Below the pieces are notes generated by a model that saw nothing but the letters and a program-made list of their open reading frames with translations, had not been told where the DNA came from and searched no databases. A stretch of 64,000 nucleotides of DNA from CAWUKV01 sp963923025 (GTDB lineage: Bacteria; Cyanobacteriota; Cyanobacteriia; Phormidesmidales; Phormidesmidaceae), in contig CAWUKV010000001.1 in the NCBI GenBank assembly GCA_963923025.1, positions 1 to 64,000 on the forward strand. The letters run 5' to 3'. Positions 44,751-54,005 of the stretch are shown here, piece after piece. Every line of letters begins with the position of its first letter. The stretch's first letter is position 1. The translations under genes were made by a program, and so were the position numbers.

Positions 44751-44927
44751 ATGAAAAATCGAGCCGAGATCGCGGCCTGGCTGTTTATCTTTGGGTCTGC
44801 CTTGTTTGTGGTCGATGCGGGAATGGCGCTGGTGCAAGAACAGAATTGGCTGGCTTACTTGCGCCTTGGAGAGGGGTTGTCTTTTTTCCTGGGCTCCTGT
44901 TTCTTTTTGCCCCGTTCTTCCCCATAA
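44751..44927 (+). CDS. Small 58-aa membrane protein downstream of argS
   Basis: ATG 44751 lies 7 bp after the argS stop, preceded by GAGCGG. The 58-residue peptide has two hydrophobic helices (AAWLFIFGSALFVVDAGMAL and GLSFFLGSCFFL) separated by VQEQNWLAYLRLGE. The two-helix, GS-containing pattern reminds me of YrhK-like small membrane proteins; the match is weak. Being next to argS and upstream of a GNAT gene, it may belong to the same transcript. Function unknown. Confidence 0.6.
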   Translation: MKNRAEIAAWLFIFGSALFVVDAGMALVQEQNWLAYLRLGEGLSFFLGSCFFLPRSSP

Positions 44928-44941
44928 GCTGTTTCTGTCAG

Positions 44942-45424
44942 ATGATGTCTCAAACCATCACTATAAGACGGTTTCAAGTTGCCGATGCTGAGACCGTGGC
45001 TCGACTCTTTCACGACACGGTGCGAACTGTAAATATTCAGGACTATTCCCGTCAGCAGGTCGAAGCCTGGGCTCCGGACGATTTGTTTTTTCGAGATTGG
45101 GCGGTGGTGTGTAGCCGTCGGTATACGGTTGTCGCTGAGGTGGCGGGTGCGATCGCAGGCTTTGGTGAGTTGGAAACCAACGGCCACATCGATTGCTTTT
45201 ACTGCCACAAAGACTACCAGGGGCAAGGGATAGGGCGTCGGCTCTATCAAGCCATAGAAGCCCAGGCTAACTCTCTGGGGCTGTCAAATCTGTTAGTTGA
45301 AGCTAGCATTACAGCCCGCCCATTTTTTGAGCGCATAGGGTTCAAGACCGTTGCAGAACAAACCGTGATGTGTCGAGGCCAGACGTTTACCAACTATGTG
45401 ATGAAAAAAATACTCATCGCTTAG
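44942..45424 (+). CDS. GNAT-family N-acetyltransferase
   Basis: The protein of about 160 aa has the acetyl-CoA binding motif in CHKDYQGQGIGRRLYQAIEAQA and the preceding beta-strand AVAGAIAGFGELETNGHIDCFYC-like segment. It probably transfers an acetyl group to a small molecule or protein amino group; the substrate is unknown. An upstream extension to 44846 overlaps the small membrane ORF, so ATG 44942 (MMSQTITIRRFQVADA) is preferred. It ends convergently with the Uma2 gene, with a 4-bp overlap. Confidence 0.85.
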   Translation: MMSQTITIRRFQVADAETVARLFHDTVRTVNIQDYSRQQVEAWAPDDLFFRDWAVVCSRRYTVVAEVAGAIAGFGELETNGHIDCFYCHKDYQGQGIGRRLYQAIEAQANSLGLSNLLVEASITARPFFERIGFKTVAEQTVMCRGQTFTNYVMKKILIA

Positions 45425-46116
45425 GTCATTTGTTGATGAGCTAGCCGATCAATAAATTGTTTATGGGCTGTCGCCTTGGTCCCGGCCTGTACCGCTTCAA
45501 TGACGGACATCATATCGTCGCTCAGCATTGACTCCAGGTCTAGGTCCAAGCCTGGAAAGACTGTACTGTGAATGATGCCGTCTTCGTCCGGCTGGACTAA
45601 TACGTAATCTCCATCAATGAGCCGGAACCAGCTGATCTGCCGCTCTGAGACTTGCCAGACAATGTATTCTTGAACACCGTTGCGCCGATAGACGCTCTTC
45701 TTCTCATGCAGGTCGTAGGCGGCACTGCTAGCAGCAACTTCGACAACCAATTCAGGCGCACCTTCGATGTAGTCGTCCTCACTAATGCAGGACTGACCGC
45801 CGCAAGCTTCGCTAATTCTCAACAGTGCATCAGGCTGTGGATCGTTATCAAGATCAAGCCGAATTGTTGGGTTGTCGGCTACTTCGACCTCCGGTGTTGC
45901 AGCTGCATAGGTAAACAGCCAGCCGATAATGCTGCTGTGGGGTTGCCCATGCTGGCGATATCGTAGGGCCGCAGGCATATAGACCACTCCTTCAATGCGT
46001 TCAGCTTTTTTGATGTGCGGCATGGCCTGATAGCGACGCTCAAATTCGGCACGGGTGAGGTGGTCGCCGTTTTCAAGCGGTAGAACCTTTTGGAGCGGTT
46101 TCTGAGACAAAACCAT
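45421..46116 (-). CDS. Uma2-family (DUF820) endonuclease-like protein, intact
   Basis: This 231-aa protein has a PD-(D/E)xK-like fold: N-terminal ENGDHLTRAEFERRYQAMPH, core motif VADNPTIRLDLDNDPQPDALL, GAPELVVEVAASSAAYDL and the middle strand EKKSVYRRNGVQEYIVW, which carry the acidic and Lys residues of the fold. Uma2 proteins are abundant in cyanobacteria and their role is unclear; a nuclease activity is a family inference. It overlaps the GNAT gene end by 4 bp. A deleted relic of a related gene lies at 17138-17314. Confidence 0.88.
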   Translation of the reverse strand: MVLSQKPLQKVLPLENGDHLTRAEFERRYQAMPHIKKAERIEGVVYMPAALRYRQHGQPHSSIIGWLFTYAAATPEVEVADNPTIRLDLDNDPQPDALLRISEACGGQSCISEDDYIEGAPELVVEVAASSAAYDLHEKKSVYRRNGVQEYIVWQVSERQISWFRLIDGDYVLVQPDEDGIIHSTVFPGLDLDLESMLSDDMMSVIEAVQAGTKATAHKQFIDRLAHQQMT

Positions 46117-46212
46117 GATGTCTTACCAGCTGCACTACATTGCTTGAGTTAATTTTATTGCACCCTACTGGGCATTTGTGGCCACCAAACGGGGCAGATG
46201 GGACCGTAATCC

Positions 46213-46686
46213 TTATTGGAATAGCGTCAGCCGTTTCCAAAAAACAACTTTGTCCACACCCTCGCCATAGAACTCGCTGATTCGTGCTTCTTCTCGAAAG
46301 CCGCTACTGCGATAGAACTGTCGCACATACTCGAAGTCCTTTATCCCTGCCGTTTCCACTAGCAAGACCCGTACAGCCTTTGTAGCTAAAGCCGCTTCTA
46401 TATGTTGGATTAGGGCAGCACCGCGTCCTTGCTTCTGATGGTTGGGATGAACGGCAATCAGGTACAGGTTCCACGTGCCGTCAGTCATTCGTTCGGGTGC
46501 AGCATAAGCAATGCCGACGGGACCGTTTGTGTCATCAACGAGCCATAAGTCAGGAGATTCAGCCTGATCGAGATGACTGGCTAGCATGCCCATGACCACC
46601 TTGACTTCCTCGGCTTCGAATAGGTCTAGGGAAGCAAGGAGGGTCAAAATGGCACCCTCATCCTCCCGCTTTGCATCGCGAATCAT
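46213..46686 (-). CDS. GNAT-family N-acetyltransferase, coupled to gloB
   Basis: The 157-aa protein shows the acetyl-CoA loop HPNHQKQGRGAALIQHIE and a strand LWLVDDTNGPVGIAYAA. Start ATG 46686 shares one base with the gloB stop (TGATG), so the two are translationally coupled in the order gloB, then this gene. Its substrate is unknown. The pairing with a glyoxalase II is not one I recognise as a known pathway. Confidence 0.85.
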   Translation of the reverse strand: MIRDAKREDEGAILTLLASLDLFEAEEVKVVMGMLASHLDQAESPDLWLVDDTNGPVGIAYAAPERMTDGTWNLYLIAVHPNHQKQGRGAALIQHIEAALATKAVRVLLVETAGIKDFEYVRQFYRSSGFREEARISEFYGEGVDKVVFWKRLTLFQ

Positions 46687-47459
46687 CAGAACAAGTCCTT
46701 CTTTCCTCGAATTTGACTAAACACCCGAGCGGGCTCAGACGCACCTGCAGCGATCTGAAGTGCAGGCTGGTCCCACCGTAGGAAGGGATTGGTTGCTTTC
46801 TCTGTACCCAGCAGCGAGGGGACGGTTGCCTCCTGCCGCTGCCGTGCGGCATAAACCTGCGTTAGCCGCTCTTGCAGAGCTGTATTCTCCCCATCTACTG
46901 TGATGGCGAACTTTAGATTGCTGAGCGTGTATTCGTGGGCACACCATACCCTCGTCTGGTCGGGCAATTCTCGCAGTTTGCCAATAGAGTCCACCATCTG
47001 AGCTGGCGTACCCTCAAACAATCGTCCACAGCCCCCCGCAAAAATGGTGTCGCCACAGAAAAGCTCGCCTATACCCTTTGCCTCAACCGGTGGAAAGTAG
47101 TAGGCGATATGACCGCGAGTGTGACCGGGCACGAAGAAAACCTGCGCTGTGCGTTCGCCAAATTCCACTGTGTCGCCTTCGTCTAGATAGACCTGCTGTC
47201 CAGGAATGCGGCCCTGATCGGCAGTGCTGGCATACACCGTTGCGTCAGGGAAACGGATGAGTAGCTGACGGTTGCCACCCACATGGTCGCCGTGGTGATG
47301 AGTATTAAAGATGGCGATGAGCGTCGCGCCTAGCTCATCCAGCTTCGACAGAACCGGCCTCGCCTCAGCTGGATCGACGACCGCTGCGGTTCGACTGGCT
47401 GGGTCGTGCAGTAAAAACACGTAATTGTCGGACAGGGCGCTGAGCCGATAGATATCCAT
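46686..47459 (-). CDS. gloB: Hydroxyacylglutathione hydrolase (glyoxalase II)
   Basis: This metallo-beta-lactamase fold enzyme hydrolyses S-lactoylglutathione to lactate and glutathione, completing methylglyoxal detoxification. The 257-aa protein shows the metal-binding motif THHHGDHVGG, VPGHTRGHIAYYF and the FCGDTIFAGGCGRLFEG substrate region, plus CAHEYTLSNLKFA. ATG 47459 gives the conserved start MDIYRLSALSDNYVFLL. The GNAT gene follows in a coupled arrangement. GshA at 22.2 kb supplies the glutathione cofactor. Confidence 0.95.
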   Translation of the reverse strand: MDIYRLSALSDNYVFLLHDPASRTAAVVDPAEARPVLSKLDELGATLIAIFNTHHHGDHVGGNRQLLIRFPDATVYASTADQGRIPGQQVYLDEGDTVEFGERTAQVFFVPGHTRGHIAYYFPPVEAKGIGELFCGDTIFAGGCGRLFEGTPAQMVDSIGKLRELPDQTRVWCAHEYTLSNLKFAITVDGENTALQERLTQVYAARQRQEATVPSLLGTEKATNPFLRWDQPALQIAAGASEPARVFSQIRGKKDLF

Positions 47460-47611
47460 AGCAACAAAGCAGGGCAGGTTAGCCAACAGGAAGGTTCACA
47501 GACTCTTTAGATAGGGGGAATCTAACTTCCGCACATCCACCCCTCTCAGCCGCTAGGCCGACGGTCGACAGTGTAGAGGCCTATCCATCATATCGGGGGA
47601 AGCCTGCCATC

Positions 47612-47830
47612 GTGGTTTCAGCAGCAGTGCCTAGTGCAAATTCGGTTCCTAAGGATTCGGTACAGATCCTTACCCAGGCGGCAATGGCCGCTCAGCAGCT
47701 TCGCCGCAAAGACCACATCAAGCTCTCTTCCTTACTGCTAGCGGCCTTCAACCTCACCGCCGCCGAGCGCAACGCTATCAATCGGCTATTTGACCAGATT
47801 CGCTTGGGTAAAGTGAAGCTGATCGACTGA
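47612..47830 (+). CDS. Small conserved cyanobacterial protein of unknown function
   Basis: GTG 47612 opens a 72-codon frame. The second half (RRKDHIKLSSLLLAAFNLTAAERNAINRLFDQIRLGKVKLID) looks like a compact helical domain, conserved in cyanobacteria as I recall, with no known function. The first 25 residues are Ala/Ser/Val-rich and less regular. It lies 125 bp upstream of aspS and is on the same strand. Confidence 0.65.
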   Translation: MVSAAVPSANSVPKDSVQILTQAAMAAQQLRRKDHIKLSSLLLAAFNLTAAERNAINRLFDQIRLGKVKLID

Positions 47831-47954
47831 GACTAAACTGGCTTTTGCCTTTCCTGCTCAATCCCTTCATTTTTGAGATCCCATTCAAAGGAAGCAGACG
47901 ATACTAGATAATGGTCGGGTTTGACCTTATCTGTAATTCCTTCTGCAATCCCCT

Positions 47955-49757
47955 ATGCGATCTTTCTACTGCGGTGACCTGCGAGCCGATGCCGTTGGCA
48001 AAACTGTAACCCTTTACGGTTGGGTTGATCGTCGCCGCGATCATGGTGGGGTGATTTTTCTAGATCTGCGAGATCGCACTGGCATTGTGCAAATCGTCAG
48101 CGATCCAGAGCGCACGCCCGAGTCTTACCCGGTGGCAGAAAAGGTCCGCAACGAATACGTGGTGAAAATCGAAGGCCGCGTCAGCCAGCGCCGAGACGGG
48201 GCCACCAACCCAAAGCTACCCACGGGCGAAATCGAAATCTACGCCGATACCATCGAGCTGCTGAACGCCGTGCGTAAGCAGATGCCATTCCAGGTTTCGA
48301 CCGCGGAAGAGGAGCCCGTGCGGGAGGAGCTGCGGCTAAAGTACCGCTATCTGGACCTGCGGCGAGAGCGCATGTCTCGCAACCTGCAGCTACGTCACAG
48401 CATTACTAAGGCGATGCGCCGCTTCCTAGAAGACGACGAAGGCTTTATCGAGGTTGAAACGCCTATCCTCACCAAGGCCACCCCGGAAGGCGCACGGGAC
48501 TACATTTTGCCCTCGCGGGTCAACCCCGGCGAGTGGTATGCCCTGCCCCAGTCGCCCCAGCTGTTTAAGCAGCTGCTGATGGTATCCGGGCTAGATCGCT
48601 ACTACCAAATTGCCCGCTGCTTCCGCGATGAAGACCTACGCGCCGACCGTCAGCCTGAGTTCACTCAGCTCGACATGGAAATGAGCTTCATGGACCAGGA
48701 AGAAATCCTGGCGCTGAACGAGCGGCTGGTGGCCCACGTGTTCAAGGCCGTCAAAGGTATCGACATTCCCACGCCCTTCCCTCGACTGACCTATGTCGAG
48801 GCGATGGACCGCTACGGCAGCGACAAGCCCGACACCCGCTACGGCCTAGAGCTGGTGAACGTGTCGGATATCGTGGCGGAGTCGGGCTTTAAGGTGTTTT
48901 CTGGCGCGGTCAAGAACGGCGGCGTGGTGAAAGTGCTGCCGATTCCCGGTGGCAACGACGCGATTTCGAACGTGCGCATCAAGCCCGGCGGTGACCTGTT
49001 TAAGGTGGCGACTGATGCTGGGGCGCGGGGCGTGGCCTATGTGCGGGTGCGGGAGAACGGCGAGATTGACACCATAGGCGCGATCAAAGACAACCTCACC
49101 GACGAGCAAAAGCAGGAATTGCTGAGCCGTACCGGGTCCGAGGCGGGGCATTTGCTGCTGTTTGGCGCGGGCGACACGGCTACGGTCAACGCCACCCTAG
49201 ACCGGCTGCGTCAGGCGGTCGCGGCTGAGCTGGGCTTGATTACCGAAGACAAGCTGAATCTGCTGTGGATAACGGACTTTCCCATGTTCGAGTGGAACGC
49301 GGATGAGAAGCGTTACGAAGCACTGCACCACCCCTTTACCGCGCCGAACCCCAAGGATATTGACGACCTAACCACGGCGCGGGCGGTAGCCTACGACTTA
49401 GTCTTCAACGGGTATGAGCTAGGCGGCGGCAGCTTGCGCATCTTCCAGCCGGACGTGCAGAAAAAGGTGTTTGAAACCATCGGCCTCAGCGACGAGGAGG
49501 CCCAGGACAAGTTTGGCTTCTTCGTCGAAGCGTTTGACTACGGCGCACCGCCCCACGGCGGCATTGCCTACGGCTTAGACCGGTTTGTCATGCTGCTGGC
49601 CGGGGAGCAGTCAATTCGAGATGCGATCGCGTTTCCTAAAACCCAGCAGGCTCGCTGCCTCCTCACCCAAGCTCCCTCCTCCGTGGACCCTCGCCAGCTC
49701 AAGGAACTGGAGGTTGCGTCTACCTACAAACCCAAACAGAAAGAAGACGAAGACTAG
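47955..49757 (+). CDS. aspS: Aspartyl-tRNA synthetase
   Basis: This 600-aa class II synthetase charges tRNA-Asp, and possibly tRNA-Asn if non-discriminating. It has an N-terminal OB-fold (about 1-100, VGKTVTLYGWVDRRRDHGGVIFLDLRD), motif 2 FRDEDLRADRQPEFTQLDMEM, a bacterial insertion domain (about 290-420) and motif 3 GIAYGLDRFVML. The GatC subunit gene lies at 59.0 kb. A mischarged Asp-tRNA-Asn pathway is therefore possible but not shown. ATG 47955 is the start. Confidence 0.97.
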   Translation: MRSFYCGDLRADAVGKTVTLYGWVDRRRDHGGVIFLDLRDRTGIVQIVSDPERTPESYPVAEKVRNEYVVKIEGRVSQRRDGATNPKLPTGEIEIYADTIELLNAVRKQMPFQVSTAEEEPVREELRLKYRYLDLRRERMSRNLQLRHSITKAMRRFLEDDEGFIEVETPILTKATPEGARDYILPSRVNPGEWYALPQSPQLFKQLLMVSGLDRYYQIARCFRDEDLRADRQPEFTQLDMEMSFMDQEEILALNERLVAHVFKAVKGIDIPTPFPRLTYVEAMDRYGSDKPDTRYGLELVNVSDIVAESGFKVFSGAVKNGGVVKVLPIPGGNDAISNVRIKPGGDLFKVATDAGARGVAYVRVRENGEIDTIGAIKDNLTDEQKQELLSRTGSEAGHLLLFGAGDTATVNATLDRLRQAVAAELGLITEDKLNLLWITDFPMFEWNADEKRYEALHHPFTAPNPKDIDDLTTARAVAYDLVFNGYELGGGSLRIFQPDVQKKVFETIGLSDEEAQDKFGFFVEAFDYGAPPHGGIAYGLDRFVMLLAGEQSIRDAIAFPKTQQARCLLTQAPSSVDPRQLKELEVASTYKPKQKEDED

Positions 49758-49896
49758 CGACATGACCCTGCTGTCGTTCTGTAGACAAACATCAGCCTAG
49801 TTTTCACTCAATTCTAGTTTGTCTCAACAACGGCAACGCGGCCCTAAAACCTGCGTTAGGATCGGGCAAAGTCGTTAATAGCCTGCGTTTGCAGTT

Positions 49897-50220
49897 ATGA
49901 CTATCGCAATTTTAGTGCTCTTGATTGGCCTGACGCCTGCGCTGTTGTCAGCCTGGGTGAGTTTGCGATCGCGCCGTCGGGTGCAGGCCCGTTTTGAACT
50001 CGCCCTAGAAGCTGCCGCCAATCAGCGCTTCCGGGATTATGTTCGTCGCAATCCCGATGAACACTACGTTGACGGTATGGGGTTTGTGATTGGCGACATC
50101 ACCTGCCGTTTCAACGCCCGTTCCCCCTATCTGCGCTGTGCCGAAAATCCGCTGGGTCCGTGCAAAGGTTGCCGTGCCTATGAAGAGACGCCGTCCCTGC
50201 GTTCGTTACCGCCCCTCTGA
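49897..50220 (+). CDS. DUF6464 family protein, membrane-anchored
   Basis: The 107-aa protein starts with an N-terminal helix (IAILVLLIGLTPALLSAWV) as anchor and carries the conserved core YVDGMGFVIGDITCRFNARSPYLRCAENPLGPCKGCRAYEE. Four Cys in this core suggest a metal site (Cys around TCRFN, LRCAEN, GPCKGC). The family is specific to cyanobacteria and has no known role. Its end overlaps the convergent glycosyltransferase gene by 15 bp. Confidence 0.83.
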   Translation: MTIAILVLLIGLTPALLSAWVSLRSRRRVQARFELALEAAANQRFRDYVRRNPDEHYVDGMGFVIGDITCRFNARSPYLRCAENPLGPCKGCRAYEETPSLRSLPPL

Positions 50221-51822
50221 CACCAACGACCCTGACACCCAGCCAATACCGCCCAACTGCAGACTGTAAAACAGCAGACTCATCCAGTGTGCGGTAGTCA
50301 CAGCGTAGTAAGTGCAAGCGATGGTGATACCGCCCAGAAATAGCGTCCCGAGCTGTAGTGATCGTGCTTTTGTCATGTAGGCTTTTGCGGCTTTAGGTGC
50401 TGCTGCGGCTGAAAACTGGGCAGCAGAATCGACGATATTGAGCTTTGGCGTTCTTTCAAAACCCGACTTGCCAAGCCAGGCTTCCACTGTGCCGACCGTC
50501 CAAGTCCAAAGCGTTCCCATATCGAGCAGCATCCGAAATGGAATCACTGTCTGAAGCTGCTTCCAGATGCGCTTGGAACGCCCCATAGACTCCTGACGTT
50601 CCCATGCGGTTGTTTTGCCTTCGTACACGCGCAGCACCAAGGACGTCAGCAGCAGCAGGCTATACAGCCCGTACACCACCCCTGACACGCCTAACCGTTC
50701 CCCCAATAAGAAGATGGGGAGTGCCCCTGTGCTGACTACCAGAGACATGAGCGTCGCCAGCATGTTGATCAGCCGTTCTAGCATGTCTAGCCGGACGGGG
50801 AGCGGAGCCTGACTCCGTAAAACTTGCCCAGAATACATCTGGACAATTTTGAGCCAGCCGCGCTTCCATCTTCGCTGCTGCGTCAGGTAAGCGCCCATGG
50901 TGGTCGGCAGCTCAGACAACACTTTGAGATCGTTTAGGTAGACGAACTGCCAGTTTTTGAGCAACGCTCGAATGCTGAGATCAGCGTCTTCAATATCGGT
51001 GACCGAACTCCAACGCCCGGCCGATTCGATCGTTGTTTTTCGCCAAATGCCAGCCGTACCGTGGAAAAACACCCAGTACCCCGCTCGGTATCGGGCCGTT
51101 TGCTCGAACATCTGGTGGGCATCTAGCTTGGACGCCTGAGCTGTGGTCAGACAGGAATACTGGGGATTAATAAATGCCCAACGACCCTGGACCAACCCCG
51201 TCCCTTGGTCCGTAAAAAAGTGAACCGTACGCTGTAGAAAGTCCTTCGAGATCAAAAAATCAGCATCAAAAATCGCCAGGAGGTCCCCCCTGGCGTGATC
51301 GAGCCCGTAGTTGAGGGCACCTGCTTTCCACCCCTCACGTTTGGGACGCCGCAGGTGCTGAAAATCGATGTGGGGATGGGCGAGTTTCAAGTCCTGGAAG
51401 ACGTGTTGAACAATCTCGGTTGTCTCGTCTGACGAATCATCAATAACTTGAATTTGCAGTTTTTCGCTGGGGTAGTCAACGGCGGCGGCGGATCGAATCA
51501 GTCGTTCTGCGACGTTAGCCTCGTTGTACATCGGTAGCTGGATGGTCACAAACGGCAGATCGGCAGCGGCGTAGCGGTGGGCAGGCTGCCGATCGGGGCC
51601 GGCGTGTTTGCGATATAGAAAAATAAGGTAAAGCGAATACCAGTTAGAAATGAGTATGCCGACCACACTCAGCAGGCTGAGACCCATCAAGATAATACTG
51701 AGGACCCCGTAGGGTTCAGGTGTAAATGTAACTGCCCAGTAAAGCGCGATCGCTGACCCCAGCAACAGCAACAACGCCTTCCCAGCCCTGAGCCCTGAGC
51801 CCGCCGGTATCTTTAAAGTCAT
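50206..51822 (-). CDS. Processive family 2 glycosyltransferase (cellulose synthase-like), membrane protein
   Basis: The 538-aa inner-membrane enzyme has an N-terminal hydrophobic pair (ALLLLLGSAIALYWAV, VLSIILMGLSLLSVVGI), a GT2 catalytic domain with IQVIDDSSDET, AIFDADFL, the DxD-type TDIEDADLSIRAL and QQRRWKRGW (QxxRW), and further C-terminal helices. This architecture is typical of beta-glucan or other polysaccharide synthases. The polymer is unknown; no export partner is adjacent. GTG 51831 is in frame, but ATG 51822 (MTLKIPAGSG) is preferred. Confidence 0.92.
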   Translation of the reverse strand: MTLKIPAGSGLRAGKALLLLLGSAIALYWAVTFTPEPYGVLSIILMGLSLLSVVGILISNWYSLYLIFLYRKHAGPDRQPAHRYAAADLPFVTIQLPMYNEANVAERLIRSAAAVDYPSEKLQIQVIDDSSDETTEIVQHVFQDLKLAHPHIDFQHLRRPKREGWKAGALNYGLDHARGDLLAIFDADFLISKDFLQRTVHFFTDQGTGLVQGRWAFINPQYSCLTTAQASKLDAHQMFEQTARYRAGYWVFFHGTAGIWRKTTIESAGRWSSVTDIEDADLSIRALLKNWQFVYLNDLKVLSELPTTMGAYLTQQRRWKRGWLKIVQMYSGQVLRSQAPLPVRLDMLERLINMLATLMSLVVSTGALPIFLLGERLGVSGVVYGLYSLLLLTSLVLRVYEGKTTAWERQESMGRSKRIWKQLQTVIPFRMLLDMGTLWTWTVGTVEAWLGKSGFERTPKLNIVDSAAQFSAAAAPKAAKAYMTKARSLQLGTLFLGGITIACTYYAVTTAHWMSLLFYSLQLGGIGWVSGSLVSEGR

Positions 51823-51940
51823 AATTAGCACATAGCAGCCTACCTGCTTAGATTAGAAACCTTCTGAAGCCACAGGTTTCTAGCAGGGGCAGTGCTTCAG
51901 ACAAACTTTAAAAAACTTGTCGCTAAAAACTGCTGAGCCT

Positions 51941-53140
51941 TTATGAGGTTTGCGACAGGAATGCCTCAATTTCATCCACGACCTGATCCAGCTCTGTTTC
52001 TAGCGTGAAGTAGTGGGTACAGGCTCGGACACAGCTGGGGGACAGCAGCGTTCGCAAGTAGAGATGTTTGGATTCTAAGTGCTTCACCAGCTGCCCGTGC
52101 AGCGACGGTGACGGTTCGCCATTGACCACAATCTGAAAGGACACCAGTCCTGACTCGGGGGGGGTCTTCAGCAGGCAGGTGATGTGGCGCAGGCCGTTGA
52201 GGCGGCCCCAAAGATAGCTGCTGAGCTGCGTGATACGAAAGTAGCGCTGCTGAGCGTTGCCCCAGCTGTTTTGAAAGTCAATTGCAGCCCGCAGGCTGGG
52301 GCAGTGTGCCCCATCAGAGGTGGCAATCTCAAATCGGCGACCGTCGGGTTGCCAGTCGGTCGGGTGTCCGGTGGCATCGACCTGAATGCCGCGCCAGCCA
52401 ATGTAGGTGGGGTGTAGCTCTGCCCGCGCCGCCTCGGACACGTAGAGTCCACCTAAGCCTGCTGGTCCACATAGCCACTTGTGCCCGGTAAAGGCATAGA
52501 AATCGGTATCCGTATCCGCCAGGTTCAGCGGCAGCATGCCGACGGACTGGGCCGCATCCACTAGCACGCGTGCCCCATGGCTGTGACAGAGAGCGTTAAT
52601 GTCCTTCAGCGGCAAAATTTGTCCCGTATTCCAGAGGATGTGGCTGACGATGACCAGGCGGGTAGTGGGGCGCAGGTGAGCGGCGATCGTCTCTACAACA
52701 TTCACCGTATTCAGCTGCGACAAAATTGGAAAAACGCTCACATCCAGCCCGTAGCGGCGGCTCAGCTCTCGCACGGCCATGATGATGCCCGGATGCTCGC
52801 AGTCCGACAGCAGAATGTGGTCGCCTGCCTGCCAGGGCAACCCCCACAGCGGAATGTTGCAGCCCACGGTGACATCCTCTGTCAATGTCAGGGTGGTCGC
52901 TGTAACGCCCAACGCCTGAGCCAGGTATTGGCGTGTTTTTTCCCCCTCGGTTTGCAGCCACCCGTTCACGGCACTTGAAAATGGGCCCTCGGACTGAATT
53001 TGCTGGTGGGCAGAAAACAGCGCATCTAGCGCGGGCTGCGGCATGGGTCCCTGCCCACCGTAGTTAAAATACTGCTTGTTCTGCACAGCGGGAATCTGCG
53101 CACGGTGCTGTACTAGCGCTGCCTCTGGTCGGGTCCCCAC
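51941..53140 (-). CDS. PLP-dependent class V enzyme, cysteine/cystine lyase-like
   Basis: The 399-aa fold type I enzyme has the PLP Lys in AFTGHKWLCGPAGLGGLYVS and a Lys-proximal VDAAQSVGMLPLNL, with the HPGIIMAVRELSRR and SHILWNTGQILP regions. The overall pattern resembles the cyanobacterial C-DES cysteine/cystine lyase rather than NifS/IscS, as no mobile Cys loop is apparent. It may release sulfur from cystine. Start GTG 53140 is uncertain. Confidence 0.8.
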   Translation of the reverse strand: MGTRPEAALVQHRAQIPAVQNKQYFNYGGQGPMPQPALDALFSAHQQIQSEGPFSSAVNGWLQTEGEKTRQYLAQALGVTATTLTLTEDVTVGCNIPLWGLPWQAGDHILLSDCEHPGIIMAVRELSRRYGLDVSVFPILSQLNTVNVVETIAAHLRPTTRLVIVSHILWNTGQILPLKDINALCHSHGARVLVDAAQSVGMLPLNLADTDTDFYAFTGHKWLCGPAGLGGLYVSEAARAELHPTYIGWRGIQVDATGHPTDWQPDGRRFEIATSDGAHCPSLRAAIDFQNSWGNAQQRYFRITQLSSYLWGRLNGLRHITCLLKTPPESGLVSFQIVVNGEPSPSLHGQLVKHLESKHLYLRTLLSPSCVRACTHYFTLETELDQVVDEIEAFLSQTS

Positions 53141-53297
53141 AGTCTGTCCCTTAGAAAATCCAGCTATAGTCTACTGCCTCTGCTATGGCTGTGGGCCGCA
53201 CTGCTCCGGAATCCAGATGTGTGAGGATGAATCATTTACGGGTACGGTTTAAACAGATCTGCTTGATTTAAACAAAGATTCTAAGAGGGATGAATTG

Positions 53298-53852
53298 ATG
53301 ACGAGTCGGTTTTCGCGCGGGGCAGCAGCTCTGCTGGCGCTGGGGTTAGCCAGCTGTGGATCTTCGAAGGTTGCTCAGTGCAATAGCTTTGCCGAGGTCA
53401 TCAACGACGCCCAGGCGTTCAAAAGCGAGTTTGAGTCCGACATCAACAGCTTCACCCAGCAGGCCTCTGGGGCTCAGAGCCTAGCCGACATTCAATCCGC
53501 CGCAACCCAGTACATCGGTGCCGTCGATACGGTCGTTACCAACATCGACGGTATGGTCGGCAGCTTAGGTGGACTGGAGCTGCCAGATGAGGAACTCGCC
53601 CAGTACCGCGACGAGTACGTCACCATTATCACGGGCTCTGGTGAGGAGCTCCAGGTGGCTAGCGAGGCCATGCAGCTAGTCGCCAATGCCCAGTCTGAAG
53701 AGGAATTGGGCGGCGTGCTAGAGGAGTTTCAAGCTAAGGCTAACAGTGCCTTCACCAATCTACAGGCGCTCTCCACCCAAGAGGCAACGCTAGTCACCAA
53801 CATCAACGGGTACTGTGGTGCGGAGGCTCCTGCCGAAGCCCCGGCTGAATAA
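53298..53852 (+). CDS. Putative lipoprotein, unknown function
   Basis: ATG 53298 gives a 184-aa protein with an export signal ending in the lipobox LGLASC (residues about 15-20), so it is likely lipid-anchored. The rest is helical and acidic, with low hydrophobicity and a coiled, Ala/Ser/Glu-rich composition, ending in PAEAPAE. Two later Cys (AQCNSF, GYCGAE) could form a disulfide. AGAGG stands about 9 bp upstream. I recognise no catalytic motif. Confidence 0.75.
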   Translation: MTSRFSRGAAALLALGLASCGSSKVAQCNSFAEVINDAQAFKSEFESDINSFTQQASGAQSLADIQSAATQYIGAVDTVVTNIDGMVGSLGGLELPDEELAQYRDEYVTIITGSGEELQVASEAMQLVANAQSEEELGGVLEEFQAKANSAFTNLQALSTQEATLVTNINGYCGAEAPAEAPAE

Positions 53853-53872
53853 GAGGCCGCAGCATAGCGCTG

Positions 53873-53904
53873 GGTCTCCGGATAGCCCGGTCTCCGGATA
53901 GCCC
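53873..53904. repeat. 16-bp perfect tandem duplication
   Basis: GGTCTCCGGATAGCCC occurs at 53873-53888 and at 53889-53904, intergenic between the lipoprotein and aroA. Confidence 0.9.
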
Positions 53905-54005
53905 GGTCAAGGTAGCGCGGTCATCAAGCGGTAGAATCGATACCGGCTGCAGGGTTTAACCCTGCGCTGCCATTTCTAGTGGCTGCCCTTTCGTTTCCAC
54001 CTGCT

